From the NCBI GenBank assembly GCA_030592835.1, contig JAUVIJ010000006.1, positions 1-20,324 of the forward strand: DNA of 20,324 bases, written 5' to 3'. Position numbers and translations under genes: made by a program. Positions 1 through 6,510 of the stretch are shown in pieces. The DNA is from Candidatus Cloacimonadota bacterium. Lineage in GTDB: Bacteria; Cloacimonadota; Cloacimonadia; Cloacimonadales; TCS61. How positions within the stretch are numbered: the stretch's first letter is position 1; every line of letters starts with the position of its first letter. The notes under the pieces were generated by a model. It saw only the letters and a program-made list of their open reading frames with translations. It made no database searches and was not told the DNA's origin.

Positions 1-792
1 ATCGTAGGAAAACCAAACGTAGGTAAGTCTTCACTTGTTAATAAAATTGTTGGAGAAGAACTCACTATAGTTACTGATATCCCTGGAACTACAAGAGATT
101 CCATAGATTTGAATTTGAAATATTTCGGCAGAAAATTAACCCTGATCGATACTGCTGGTTTAAGGAAAAAGAAAAAAATAAAGTATGGTGTTGAATATTT
201 CAGTTCCATGCGGACCATAGAAAGTATCAACAGAGCCCGGGTTGTTCTACTTATCCTCGATGTTCAGGAGAAAATAAGTACCCAGGATCAAAAAATCGCT
301 TCCTATGCAGCTAGAAATTACAAAGAGATCATTGTGATCTTCAATAAATGGGATCTGGTTACAAAAGACAATTCGACAGTCGGTAAGTATATCAGTGATC
401 TTAAAAGAGAATTACCTTTTCTTAATTTTGCTCCGGCTATGTTCGTCTCGGCATTGACTGGGCAGAGAGTCCGGAATATCCTGGATAAGATCATACAGGT
501 CAATGATGAAAGCAAGAAAAGGATCGGTACATCCGAACTTAACAAATTTCTTATGAAAGTAACTGGTAAATTTCCTCCTTCTCATTCCAGCGGGAAACAT
601 AGTAAGATATTTTATTGTACTCAGGTTAAAGTACAACCACCTACTTTCGTATTTTTCTGTAATAATCCGAAATATATAACTACCCATTACCGTCGCTACC
701 TGTCTAATCAGCTTCGCGAATACTTCAAATTTGAAGGCGCTTCTATAAAGATCTTTTTCAGAGGAAGAGATGAATCCGTCGATTTTGATTAG
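1..792 (+). CDS. der: Ribosome-associated GTPase Der (EngA), 5' truncated by window edge
   Basis: Der is a tandem-G-domain GTPase needed for late 50S ribosome assembly. Reading frame 1 is open from the first base, so the start and the first G domain lie outside. The visible 263 residues hold the second G domain: P-loop GKPNVGKSS (residues 3-11), PGTTRD (G2 region), DTAG (G3), NKWD (G4) and a VSAL G5-like motif. A basic C-terminal KH-like domain follows, with a PPTFVFF segment and an HYRRYL..QLREYF segment typical of Der. The gene overlaps plsY by 23 bases, so the two are probably translated together. Only the second half can be judged, and it looks intact. Confidence 0.96.
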   Translation: MVGKPNVGKSSLVNKIVGEELTIVTDIPGTTRDSIDLNLKYFGRKLTLIDTAGLRKKKKIKYGVEYFSSMRTIESINRARVVLLILDVQEKISTQDQKIASYAARNYKEIIVIFNKWDLVTKDNSTVGKYISDLKRELPFLNFAPAMFVSALTGQRVRNILDKIIQVNDESKKRIGTSELNKFLMKVTGKFPPSHSSGKHSKIFYCTQVKVQPPTFVFFCNNPKYITTHYRRYLSNQLREYFKFEGASIKIFFRGRDESVDFD

Positions 793-1402
793 CATATCTA
801 TTATATCAGCATATCTACTAGGGTCGATCCCTACCAGTTATATTTTTGGAAAACTGGTGAAAGGTATCGATATCCGGCAACATGGGAGTGGCAATGTCGG
901 TGCTTCTAATGCTTTGAGAATATTAGGATTGAAGTATGGTATAGCAGTATTGATATTTGATATTGGAAAAGGAATTGCTGCTGTTTTGATAGCTCAAACT
1001 ATATTAGGGATCGGAAGTGATCTTTTTCTGGTGATCGTTGGTTTAGCAGCAATACTCGGCCACGTTTTCACGATATTTCTGGGATTCAAAGGTGGAAAAG
1101 GAGTTGCAACTTCTGCAGGAGTTTTCATCTGTCTTACACCGATCCCGGTAGTGATCACTCTCGTAGTTTTTATTATTGTGGTCTGGATTAGTAAATATAT
1201 TTCCCTGGGATCGATGCTGGCAGCCTTAACCCTTTTTCTCTGCGAACTAATCATCAACATTAGAACTTCTTTCTCCGAACTGGAAAAGCTTGTCTTCATT
1301 GCTGTGGTCTCACTTTTCATATTCATCAAGCATATTCCCAACATCAGAAGATTGATCAAGGGGAATGAAAACCGTTTAAATTTTAAGAAATCGAGGCAGT
1401 AA
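770..1402 (+). CDS. plsY: Acyl-phosphate:glycerol-3-phosphate acyltransferase PlsY
   Basis: PlsY is an integral membrane enzyme that transfers an acyl group from acyl-phosphate to glycerol-3-phosphate, the first step of phospholipid synthesis. The 210-residue product is of usual length and mostly hydrophobic, with several membrane segments. Family motifs are visible: GSIPTSY near residue 18, GSGNVGASN at 39-47 and GGKGVAT near 106-112. The chosen ATG has a purine-rich site (AGAGGAAG, 761-768) just upstream and lies inside the end of der. The stop shares one base with the purF start (TAATG). Adjacency of der and plsY is common in bacteria. Confidence 0.96.
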   Translation: MNPSILISISIISAYLLGSIPTSYIFGKLVKGIDIRQHGSGNVGASNALRILGLKYGIAVLIFDIGKGIAAVLIAQTILGIGSDLFLVIVGLAAILGHVFTIFLGFKGGKGVATSAGVFICLTPIPVVITLVVFIIVVWISKYISLGSMLAALTLFLCELIINIRTSFSELEKLVFIAVVSLFIFIKHIPNIRRLIKGNENRLNFKKSRQ

Positions 1403-2766
1403 TGTGCGGGATCTTTGGAATTTATAATAATCCGAAAGCTACTGAATTAACCACCCTAGGGCTTTTCGCTGAACAACATCGAGGGCAGGAGAGCTGTGGT
1501 ATTGCTGTTAATGATGGAATTACACTGAGAATGCATAAAAAAATGGGTCTGGTAAAAGAAGTTTTCACTCCTGATGTTCTGAAAGATTTCCGTGGGAATA
1601 TAGCCATAGGTCATGTAAGGTATCCTACCCGTGGATTGTCTACGATCTACAATTCTCAACCTCATATCGTGGAAACACTTTCCGGTCCGTCATACGCACT
1701 TACAAGCAATGGAGATCTTGTAAATTACAATTCTACAAGGAAAGTACTTGAAAGCAAAGGAGTTTATTTTGCCAGTAATAACGATGGTGAATTAATTCTG
1801 AAATATATTGTTTACCAGGTTGAGAAGAAAGGCAAATCAATCATAGATTCGATCAGAAAATTCATGAAATATGTGAATGGCGCCGATTCCAGCATCCTGG
1901 CTACAAAAAGTGAACTGTATATTTTTCGGGATCCATATGCCTTCCGTCCGATCTGCTATGGAGAATTGCGTGATGGAAGTTATGTAGTTGCTTCAGAAAC
2001 CTGTGCTCTCGATATATTATATCCAAAATGGTATAAGGAATTGAAGGCAGGCCAGATCGCCAGAATTAATGCAGATGGCATTGAAGTTATTGATCATATT
2101 TCTGATCAGTATGACAGAAAGATCAATGAAAAACACTGTATTTTTGAACATATATATTTTTCCCGTCCCGATAGTATAATTTATGGGGAAAATGTTCATC
2201 TTGTTCGTCAAAAACTGGGAAGACTGCTTGCCGAGAAGGATGCTAATCTTCCTGTTGATGTTGTTGTTCCGGTACCAGATTCATCAAACTTCATAGCTCT
2301 GGGTTACTCTAAAGAACGGAAATTGCCTTTTGAATTTGGTCTCATCCGTAATCATTATGTGGGTCGAACCTTCATTGAACCTGAACAAACGATCAGAGAT
2401 GAGAGTGTTTTCCAGAAATTTAATGTGTTACCCGGATTCTTCCAGAAAAAAAAAATAATATTAATCGATGATTCTATTGTCAGGGGAACAACGATCAGAA
2501 AAATAATAAAGATGATCCGTAATGCAGGTGTAGCGGAGATCCACGTCAGGATAGGTTCTCCTCCGGTTAAATTTTCCTGTTATTATGGAATTGATACGCC
2601 AACCCGTGAAGAATTAACAGCGAACACAAAAAAAATTGAAGAGATCAGACAATTCATCGGCGCTGATTCGCTGACATATCTGGACATTTCCCAACTTTCC
2701 CGGGCTGTGAAGAGTCCTGATAAGTATTGCTATGCTTGTTTTGATGGTAAATATCCAGTATTATGA
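1402..2766 (+). CDS. purF: Amidophosphoribosyltransferase (glutamine PRPP amidotransferase)
   Basis: PurF makes phosphoribosylamine from PRPP and glutamine, the first committed step of purine synthesis. The protein starts MCGIFGIY, so the class II glutaminase nucleophile is Cys2, exposed after Met removal; there is no longer propeptide. The HRGQES glutaminase motif follows. The C-terminal phosphoribosyltransferase domain has the PRPP loop ILIDDSIVRGTT with acidic pair D356-D357. Four cysteines at about 246, 393, 443 and 446 (HCIFEH, FSCYYG, CYAC) match the ligand positions of the [4Fe-4S] cluster in the Bacillus-type enzyme, so an Fe-S form is likely. That would make it oxygen-sensitive and fits an anaerobe. 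At 454 residues it is full length. It overlaps the next gene by 4 bases. Confidence 0.97.
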   Translation: MCGIFGIYNNPKATELTTLGLFAEQHRGQESCGIAVNDGITLRMHKKMGLVKEVFTPDVLKDFRGNIAIGHVRYPTRGLSTIYNSQPHIVETLSGPSYALTSNGDLVNYNSTRKVLESKGVYFASNNDGELILKYIVYQVEKKGKSIIDSIRKFMKYVNGADSSILATKSELYIFRDPYAFRPICYGELRDGSYVVASETCALDILYPKWYKELKAGQIARINADGIEVIDHISDQYDRKINEKHCIFEHIYFSRPDSIIYGENVHLVRQKLGRLLAEKDANLPVDVVVPVPDSSNFIALGYSKERKLPFEFGLIRNHYVGRTFIEPEQTIRDESVFQKFNVLPGFFQKKKIILIDDSIVRGTTIRKIIKMIRNAGVAEIHVRIGSPPVKFSCYYGIDTPTREELTANTKKIEEIRQFIGADSLTYLDISQLSRAVKSPDKYCYACFDGKYPVL

Positions 2767-3236
2767 TAAATAAAGTTAAAAGTATTAAGGAAATATCAAA
2801 AATAGTCGAAGAATACAGAAATCTTAATAAAAAAATCTGCTTTACCAACGGTTGTTTTGATATCCTCCATTCAGGTCATATTAAATATCTGTATGCTGCC
2901 AGTAAAATGGCTGATATCTTGATCATAGGACTTAATAGTGATATTTCTGTTAAGAAGCTGAAAGGTAACAACAGGCCGATAAATAATGAAAAAGATCGGG
3001 CTTTGCTATTATCAGTCATTTGTTTCATAGACTATATAGTTATATTCAATGAGGATACACCCTATAATATAATAAAACACATTAAGCCAGATTTATTAGT
3101 GAAAGGTGGAAACTGGCGAGAGAAAGAGATAGTCGGAGCAGATATTGTAAGATCTTATGGTGGAGAAGTGAAAAGTTTGTCTTTTCATGGTGATTATTCT
3201 ACATCCGGGATTATTAGGAAGATGAGGAATCTATAA
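2763..3236 (+). CDS. rfaE2: D-glycero-beta-D-manno-heptose 1-phosphate adenylyltransferase (RfaE domain II type)
   Basis: This is a nucleotidyltransferase that would activate heptose-1-phosphate with ATP to ADP-heptose for the lipopolysaccharide inner core. The 157-residue protein is a stand-alone version of domain II of bifunctional HldE/RfaE. It has the cytidylyltransferase-fold signature TNGCFDILHSGHIKYL, with HxGH at residues 36-39, an LNSDISVKKLKG segment and the C-terminal GDYSTSGIIRKM (STS motif). The kinase domain I is not in the window and would have to be encoded elsewhere. It starts inside the purF stop (ATGA) and shares one base with the next gene. A related glycerol-phosphate cytidylyltransferase is a less likely alternative. 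Confidence 0.9.
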   Translation: MINKVKSIKEISKIVEEYRNLNKKICFTNGCFDILHSGHIKYLYAASKMADILIIGLNSDISVKKLKGNNRPINNEKDRALLLSVICFIDYIVIFNEDTPYNIIKHIKPDLLVKGGNWREKEIVGADIVRSYGGEVKSLSFHGDYSTSGIIRKMRNL

Positions 3237-3652
3237 TGGATTATCAGGAAGATCTTGCAGTCGTTAAGGAATACAAAAATGGTTATGCATTTATAGAGAT
3301 CCAGAAAACGGATTCGTGTAAATCCTGTGGAATGAACGCAATTTGTGGGAAAGGAAGCAAAAATTCCAGATGTAAAGTAAAAACTGACCTTGATCTAAAG
3401 CCTGGGGATGTTGTGGAGATTTATATATCTGCTGGAGTAAAAGTGGTTTCATCGCTGATAATATTCATCTTTCCGATACTGATGATGATAGCATTTTATC
3501 TTCTGGCAAAGTTTGTTTTCAAATTCAATGAGAATTTTTCGATCTTATCCTCATTTACAGGATTATTAATTAGTGGAATTATTATTTATATAACTGATAA
3601 ATTACTGACTGAGATGGTCAATATAGTAATTGTAAATAAGGTTGAAAAATGA
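3236..3652 (+). CDS. RseC/MucC-family (SoxR-reducing type) membrane protein
   Basis: A 138-residue inner-membrane protein with an N-terminal soluble part holding four cysteines (C28, C31, C37, C46, pattern CxxCGMNAICG...C). Two hydrophobic segments follow at about 65-95 and 101-124. This layout is that of the RseC/MucC family, whose members influence sigma-E signalling (RseC) or help reduce SoxR alongside an Rnf-like complex (RsxC-linked). The cysteines could bind a metal or Fe-S cluster. No rnf/rsx, sigma-E or anti-sigma gene is visible nearby, so the partner is unknown. It overlaps folB by 4 bases. The family call is good; the role here is open. Confidence 0.8.
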   Translation: MDYQEDLAVVKEYKNGYAFIEIQKTDSCKSCGMNAICGKGSKNSRCKVKTDLDLKPGDVVEIYISAGVKVVSSLIIFIFPILMMIAFYLLAKFVFKFNENFSILSSFTGLLISGIIIYITDKLLTEMVNIVIVNKVEK

Positions 3653-4008
3653 AGATACGCTTAAATGAAATGGTATTTTACGGTCATCATGGTGTTCATC
3701 CTGAAGAAAGAAAACTGGGTCAGAGATTTATTGTAGATTTCACTTATGAAACCGATCCAAATGAAGATACAAATATTAAGCATATTGATGATACAATCGA
3801 TTATACGGCTGTGTATTCGATTATAAAGCATATCCTGGAGAATCAGGAGTTTCAGTTACTGGAAAATTGTGCTAATACAATATTAGTTAATATTATAGAA
3901 ACCTTTCCCAAGATCATCAGGGCTCAGGTCAAGATCAGGAAGCCATCTGTACCGATAAAGGGTTTCTTGAATTCAGTAGAAGTTGAAATGGATAGAAGCA
4001 GGGAATGA
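3649..4008 (+). CDS. folB: Dihydroneopterin aldolase
   Basis: FolB converts 7,8-dihydroneopterin to 6-hydroxymethyl-7,8-dihydropterin and glycolaldehyde in folate synthesis. The 119-residue protein has the usual length. It shows FYGHHGVHPEERKLGQRF near residues 10-27 (with the conserved catalytic-site Glu at 19/20), the DDTIDYTAVY segment, LLENCANTI around 69-77 (pterin-anchoring Glu), and KIRKPSVPIKG with the likely active-site Lys98. It lies directly before folK with a 4-base overlap, and FolK uses FolB's product. No folP or folE is in the window. Confidence 0.95.
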   Translation: MKIRLNEMVFYGHHGVHPEERKLGQRFIVDFTYETDPNEDTNIKHIDDTIDYTAVYSIIKHILENQEFQLLENCANTILVNIIETFPKIIRAQVKIRKPSVPIKGFLNSVEVEMDRSRE

Positions 4009-4460
4009 TCAGTTATCTTGGAATTGGTTCGAATCTTGGCAATAGAGAAAAATATATAGCAAGCGCTATTAAACACCTCTCACAAGATCCGGAAATAGAG
4101 GTTTTACAGAAGTCAAAGTTACTGAAAACAGAACCTTATGGTAATATCTATCAACCATCTTTTTTAAATTGTGTTATTAAAATTGAAACAACCTCTTCCC
4201 CAAAGCAACTTCTAAAATGCTGTATGAAGATCGAGAATGAATTGGGCAGGATCAGGAAAGAGAAATGGGGACCAAGAAATATAGATATCGATATCCTTTT
4301 TTATAATGACAGAATTCTCAATAAACCTGATCTGATCATCCCTCACCCCGATCTCCACAATAGAGAATTCCTTTTAAAATCACTCAATGAGATTGCCCCG
4401 GATCTAATCCATCCTGTCTTGAAGAAAAAGATCAGGAAACTGCTACAGGAGTTGCAATGA
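4005..4460 (+). CDS. folK: 6-hydroxymethyl-7,8-dihydropterin pyrophosphokinase (HPPK)
   Basis: FolK transfers pyrophosphate from ATP to hydroxymethyl-dihydropterin, giving the substrate for dihydropteroate synthase. The 151 residues contain the family hallmarks: LGIGSNLGNRE at the N-terminus, ELGRIRKEKWGPRNIDIDIL (substrate- and Mg-binding DxD) and IPHPDLHNREFLL. Length is typical of single-domain HPPK. It overlaps folB and the downstream uridylyltransferase gene by 4 bases each, so it is probably translationally coupled. Confidence 0.96.
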   Translation: MISYLGIGSNLGNREKYIASAIKHLSQDPEIEVLQKSKLLKTEPYGNIYQPSFLNCVIKIETTSSPKQLLKCCMKIENELGRIRKEKWGPRNIDIDILFYNDRILNKPDLIIPHPDLHNREFLLKSLNEIAPDLIHPVLKKKIRKLLQELQ

Positions 4461-5203
4461 ATCCATTAGCTACGATTATTTTAGCTGCTGGAAAAGGGAC
4501 CAGAATGAAGTCGGAACATCCCAAGGTTATCTTTAAAATGGCAGGAAAAGCCATGATCAACCGTGTAATCGATACAGCTAATGAAATTAAAAGTGATTTA
4601 ATTGTAGTTGTTATTGGTTATAAAAGGGATGAAGTCAAGGCTTTGATACCTGACAGAGATGAGATCAAATTTGCCATTCAGGATGAACAACTGGGTACCG
4701 GGCATGCTGTCAAGGTTACTGAGGATCATTTTAAAGATTTCTCCGGGGATGTTGTTATACTCTGTGGTGATGTTCCGTTGTTGAGAAGCTCAACTTTGAA
4801 AGATCTTATCGACTATCACCGCAGAAATAACATGTCCTGCACAATATTAACGGCGATAATGGCGAATCCATTGAAATATGGGCGTATCGTTAGAACTAAT
4901 ACTGGTGATTTCCTAAGTATTACAGAATACAAGGATGCTTCTGATGAGATCCGAAAGATCGATGAGATCAATACGGGAATCTACTGTTTCAAAGCCAAAG
5001 ATCTATTTTCAGCTCTACACAGAATCAAAGCTGTGAATAATCAAGGAGAATATTATCTTACCGATACTCCTGGTCTGTTAATCAAAGAAGGAAAAAGAGT
5101 GGGAACGGTTCTACTCGATGATATGATGGAAGCATCCGGTGTTAATTCTCTGGAAGAGTTATCCCGTCTGGAACAGGAACTATTGAAACGGAATCAAAAA
5201 TAA
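4457..5203 (+). CDS. GlmU-type UDP-N-acetylglucosamine pyrophosphorylase, uridylyltransferase domain only
   Basis: The 248-residue protein matches the N-terminal half of GlmU, which makes UDP-GlcNAc from UTP and GlcNAc-1-phosphate for peptidoglycan and LPS. Visible motifs are the nucleotide-binding LAAGKGTRMKSEHPKV (residues 9-24), EQLGTGHAV (77-85), the metal-binding GDVPLL (104-109), NTGIY and NQGEYYLTD. Normal GlmU is about 450 residues, with a left-handed beta-helix acetyltransferase domain. Here the frame ends at a TAA just after a short helical tail, and the next gene starts 12 bases later, so the acetyltransferase half is absent. GlcN-1-P acetylation must then come from another gene, unless this enzyme acts on another sugar. 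Confidence 0.85.
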   Translation: MNPLATIILAAGKGTRMKSEHPKVIFKMAGKAMINRVIDTANEIKSDLIVVVIGYKRDEVKALIPDRDEIKFAIQDEQLGTGHAVKVTEDHFKDFSGDVVILCGDVPLLRSSTLKDLIDYHRRNNMSCTILTAIMANPLKYGRIVRTNTGDFLSITEYKDASDEIRKIDEINTGIYCFKAKDLFSALHRIKAVNNQGEYYLTDTPGLLIKEGKRVGTVLLDDMMEASGVNSLEELSRLEQELLKRNQK

Positions 5204-5204
5204 C

Positions 5205-5210
5205 AGGAGG
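5205..5210 (+). promoter_or_regulatory. Shine-Dalgarno site deciding a GTG start
   Basis: A perfect AGGAGG followed by five T residues and then GTG at 5216. It supports GTG as the start of the HIT-family gene. Confidence 0.75.
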
Positions 5211-5215
5211 TTTTT

Positions 5216-5713
5216 GTGAGCGATATACTATATTCTCCCTGGCGTTTGAAATATATTCTTTCCAAGGAGACGACAGAATGCATATTCTGTCTGGATTCTG
5301 AGAAATCGAAAGATCAGGACCATTATATAATATACAGAAGCGATCATAGTTTTGTGATGTTGAATATGTTTCCTTATAATAACGGTCATCTTTTGATAGT
5401 GCCCAATCGGCATACAGCCTCTTTATCTGAGCTTAATGACGAAGAGTTATTTGATCTCTTACGGACACTGAAAAGAACAGAACGTATTGTGAATAGAGTT
5501 TATGATCCCGATGGGATCAATATCGGTTTAAATCTTGGTAGAGCTGCTGGAGCTGGGATTGATAAGCATCTTCATATTCATCTTGTCCCCCGCTGGTCAG
5601 GTGATGTGAATTTCATGACTGTTACCGGTGGAACTAGAGTTATCCCGGAAGCCTTCGATAGAGCATACTCACAACTTAAAGAACAGTTTGACAATGAGAA
5701 AGCCGAAAAATAA
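5216..5713 (+). CDS. HIT-family nucleotide hydrolase/transferase
   Basis: A histidine-triad protein of 165 residues. The catalytic triad is HLHIHLVPRW (His118, 120 and 122), preceded by the LGRAAGAGI loop. An N-terminal CIFC pair (Cys22, Cys25) and the MLNMFPYNNGHLLIVPNRH strand are typical of the Fhit/Ap4A-phosphorylase-like branch. HIT enzymes cleave or transfer nucleoside monophosphates; the natural substrate cannot be told from sequence (Ap4A or an AMP conjugate is possible). The start is GTG, chosen for the strong AGGAGG five bases upstream. The 3' end overlaps the next gene by 20 bases. Confidence 0.92.
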   Translation: MSDILYSPWRLKYILSKETTECIFCLDSEKSKDQDHYIIYRSDHSFVMLNMFPYNNGHLLIVPNRHTASLSELNDEELFDLLRTLKRTERIVNRVYDPDGINIGLNLGRAAGAGIDKHLHIHLVPRWSGDVNFMTVTGGTRVIPEAFDRAYSQLKEQFDNEKAEK

Positions 5714-6143
5714 GTTGTCTCGTGCTTTAAAGAGGGAGCTGATAAGCCTTTCAGTCATTCTGGTCTTATTACTCAGTTTGTTTATATATCTGATAATTCC
5801 TGAGAAAGAGGATGAATTTGAAAATATCGGCACAATCCCTTTGATTAAATTAGTTTTATTAAATGGATGTGGATACAGTGGAATTGCCAGCGATGTGAAG
5901 GAATATCTGTTAAAAGATGAAAATTCCAGGTTTGACATCATAGCCTGGCGGAATGTGGACAGGAACAAGTTCATTTATACGAAGTCTCTGATCGTAGTCA
6001 AAAAAGCAGATGAAGAAAAATTAGGTTATTTAATGAAAAAAACCGGGATCAAGCGTAGAATTTATGCAACAAATAAGAATTCTATAGAAGATTTCCAGAT
6101 AATTTTAGGTAAAGACTACCAGTATTATTTTTCACAGGAGTAA
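5694..6143 (+). CDS. Membrane-anchored LytR_C-domain protein
   Basis: I chose ATG 5694 (149 residues, MRKPKNK...); a longer in-frame start at 5628 would lie deep in the HIT gene. The protein has a basic N-terminus, one membrane segment at about residues 16-35, and an extracytoplasmic domain from about 50. That domain fits LytR_C: VLLNGCGYSGIASDVKEYL, then a basic stretch with a KFIYTKSLIVV strand, and the closing DFQIILGKDYQYYF. LytR_C domains usually sit at the C-terminus of cell-wall glycopolymer ligases; here the domain stands alone with no catalytic LCP part. It lies one base before rsfS. The function is unknown, but an envelope role is likely. Confidence 0.8.
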   Translation: MRKPKNKLSRALKRELISLSVILVLLLSLFIYLIIPEKEDEFENIGTIPLIKLVLLNGCGYSGIASDVKEYLLKDENSRFDIIAWRNVDRNKFIYTKSLIVVKKADEEKLGYLMKKTGIKRRIYATNKNSIEDFQIILGKDYQYYFSQE

Positions 6144-6144
6144 T

Positions 6145-6510
6145 ATGAAGCCGGAAATTGAAAATGCGGTAAATAAGATAGTAGAATGGGCGAAAGAAAA
6201 AAAGGCTGAGAACATTCTAATGATCGATGTTAGAGAAAAAACTGATTATACAGATTCGATCATTATCTGTGATGGGATGAATGAAATCCATCTAAAAGCC
6301 ATTGCTGATCATATCAAGGATGAATCCAAAAAATACGGGTTGAGCCTATTAGCAATTGAAGGTTATGATTATGCCTCCTGGATCCTGCTGGATTTCGTTG
6401 ATATTATTGTTCATATTTTCAATAAAGAAACGAGAAAATATTATAAGCTGGAAGAACTCTGGAACATAACCTCCAAGAACAAAACTGATTTAGAGCAGAA
6501 TAATGATTAA
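6145..6510 (+). CDS. rsfS: Ribosomal silencing factor RsfS
   Basis: RsfS (Iojap/YbeB family) binds ribosomal protein L14 and blocks subunit joining when nutrients are short. The 121-residue product shows the family core: the ILMIDVREKTDYTDSIIICDG strand-loop (about residues 24-44), the central HLKAIADHI helix, EGYDYASWILLDFVDIIVHI and the end segment ETRKYYKLEELW. It follows AGGAG (6135-6139) with good spacing. The 3' end overlaps argS by 8 bases, so ribosome silencing and tRNA charging genes are coupled. Confidence 0.95.
   Translation: MKPEIENAVNKIVEWAKEKKAENILMIDVREKTDYTDSIIICDGMNEIHLKAIADHIKDESKKYGLSLLAIEGYDYASWILLDFVDIIVHIFNKETRKYYKLEELWNITSKNKTDLEQNND

Noticed and set aside
412..795. 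Long open frame on the - strand opposite der (127 codons)
   Set aside because: It is the antisense shadow of a strongly conserved GTPase, has no recognisable motif, and no ribosome site of note.
994..1359. Open - strand frame opposite plsY (121 codons)
   Set aside because: It mirrors the hydrophobic codons of plsY and has a Ser/Thr/Lys-rich low-quality sequence; no family likeness.
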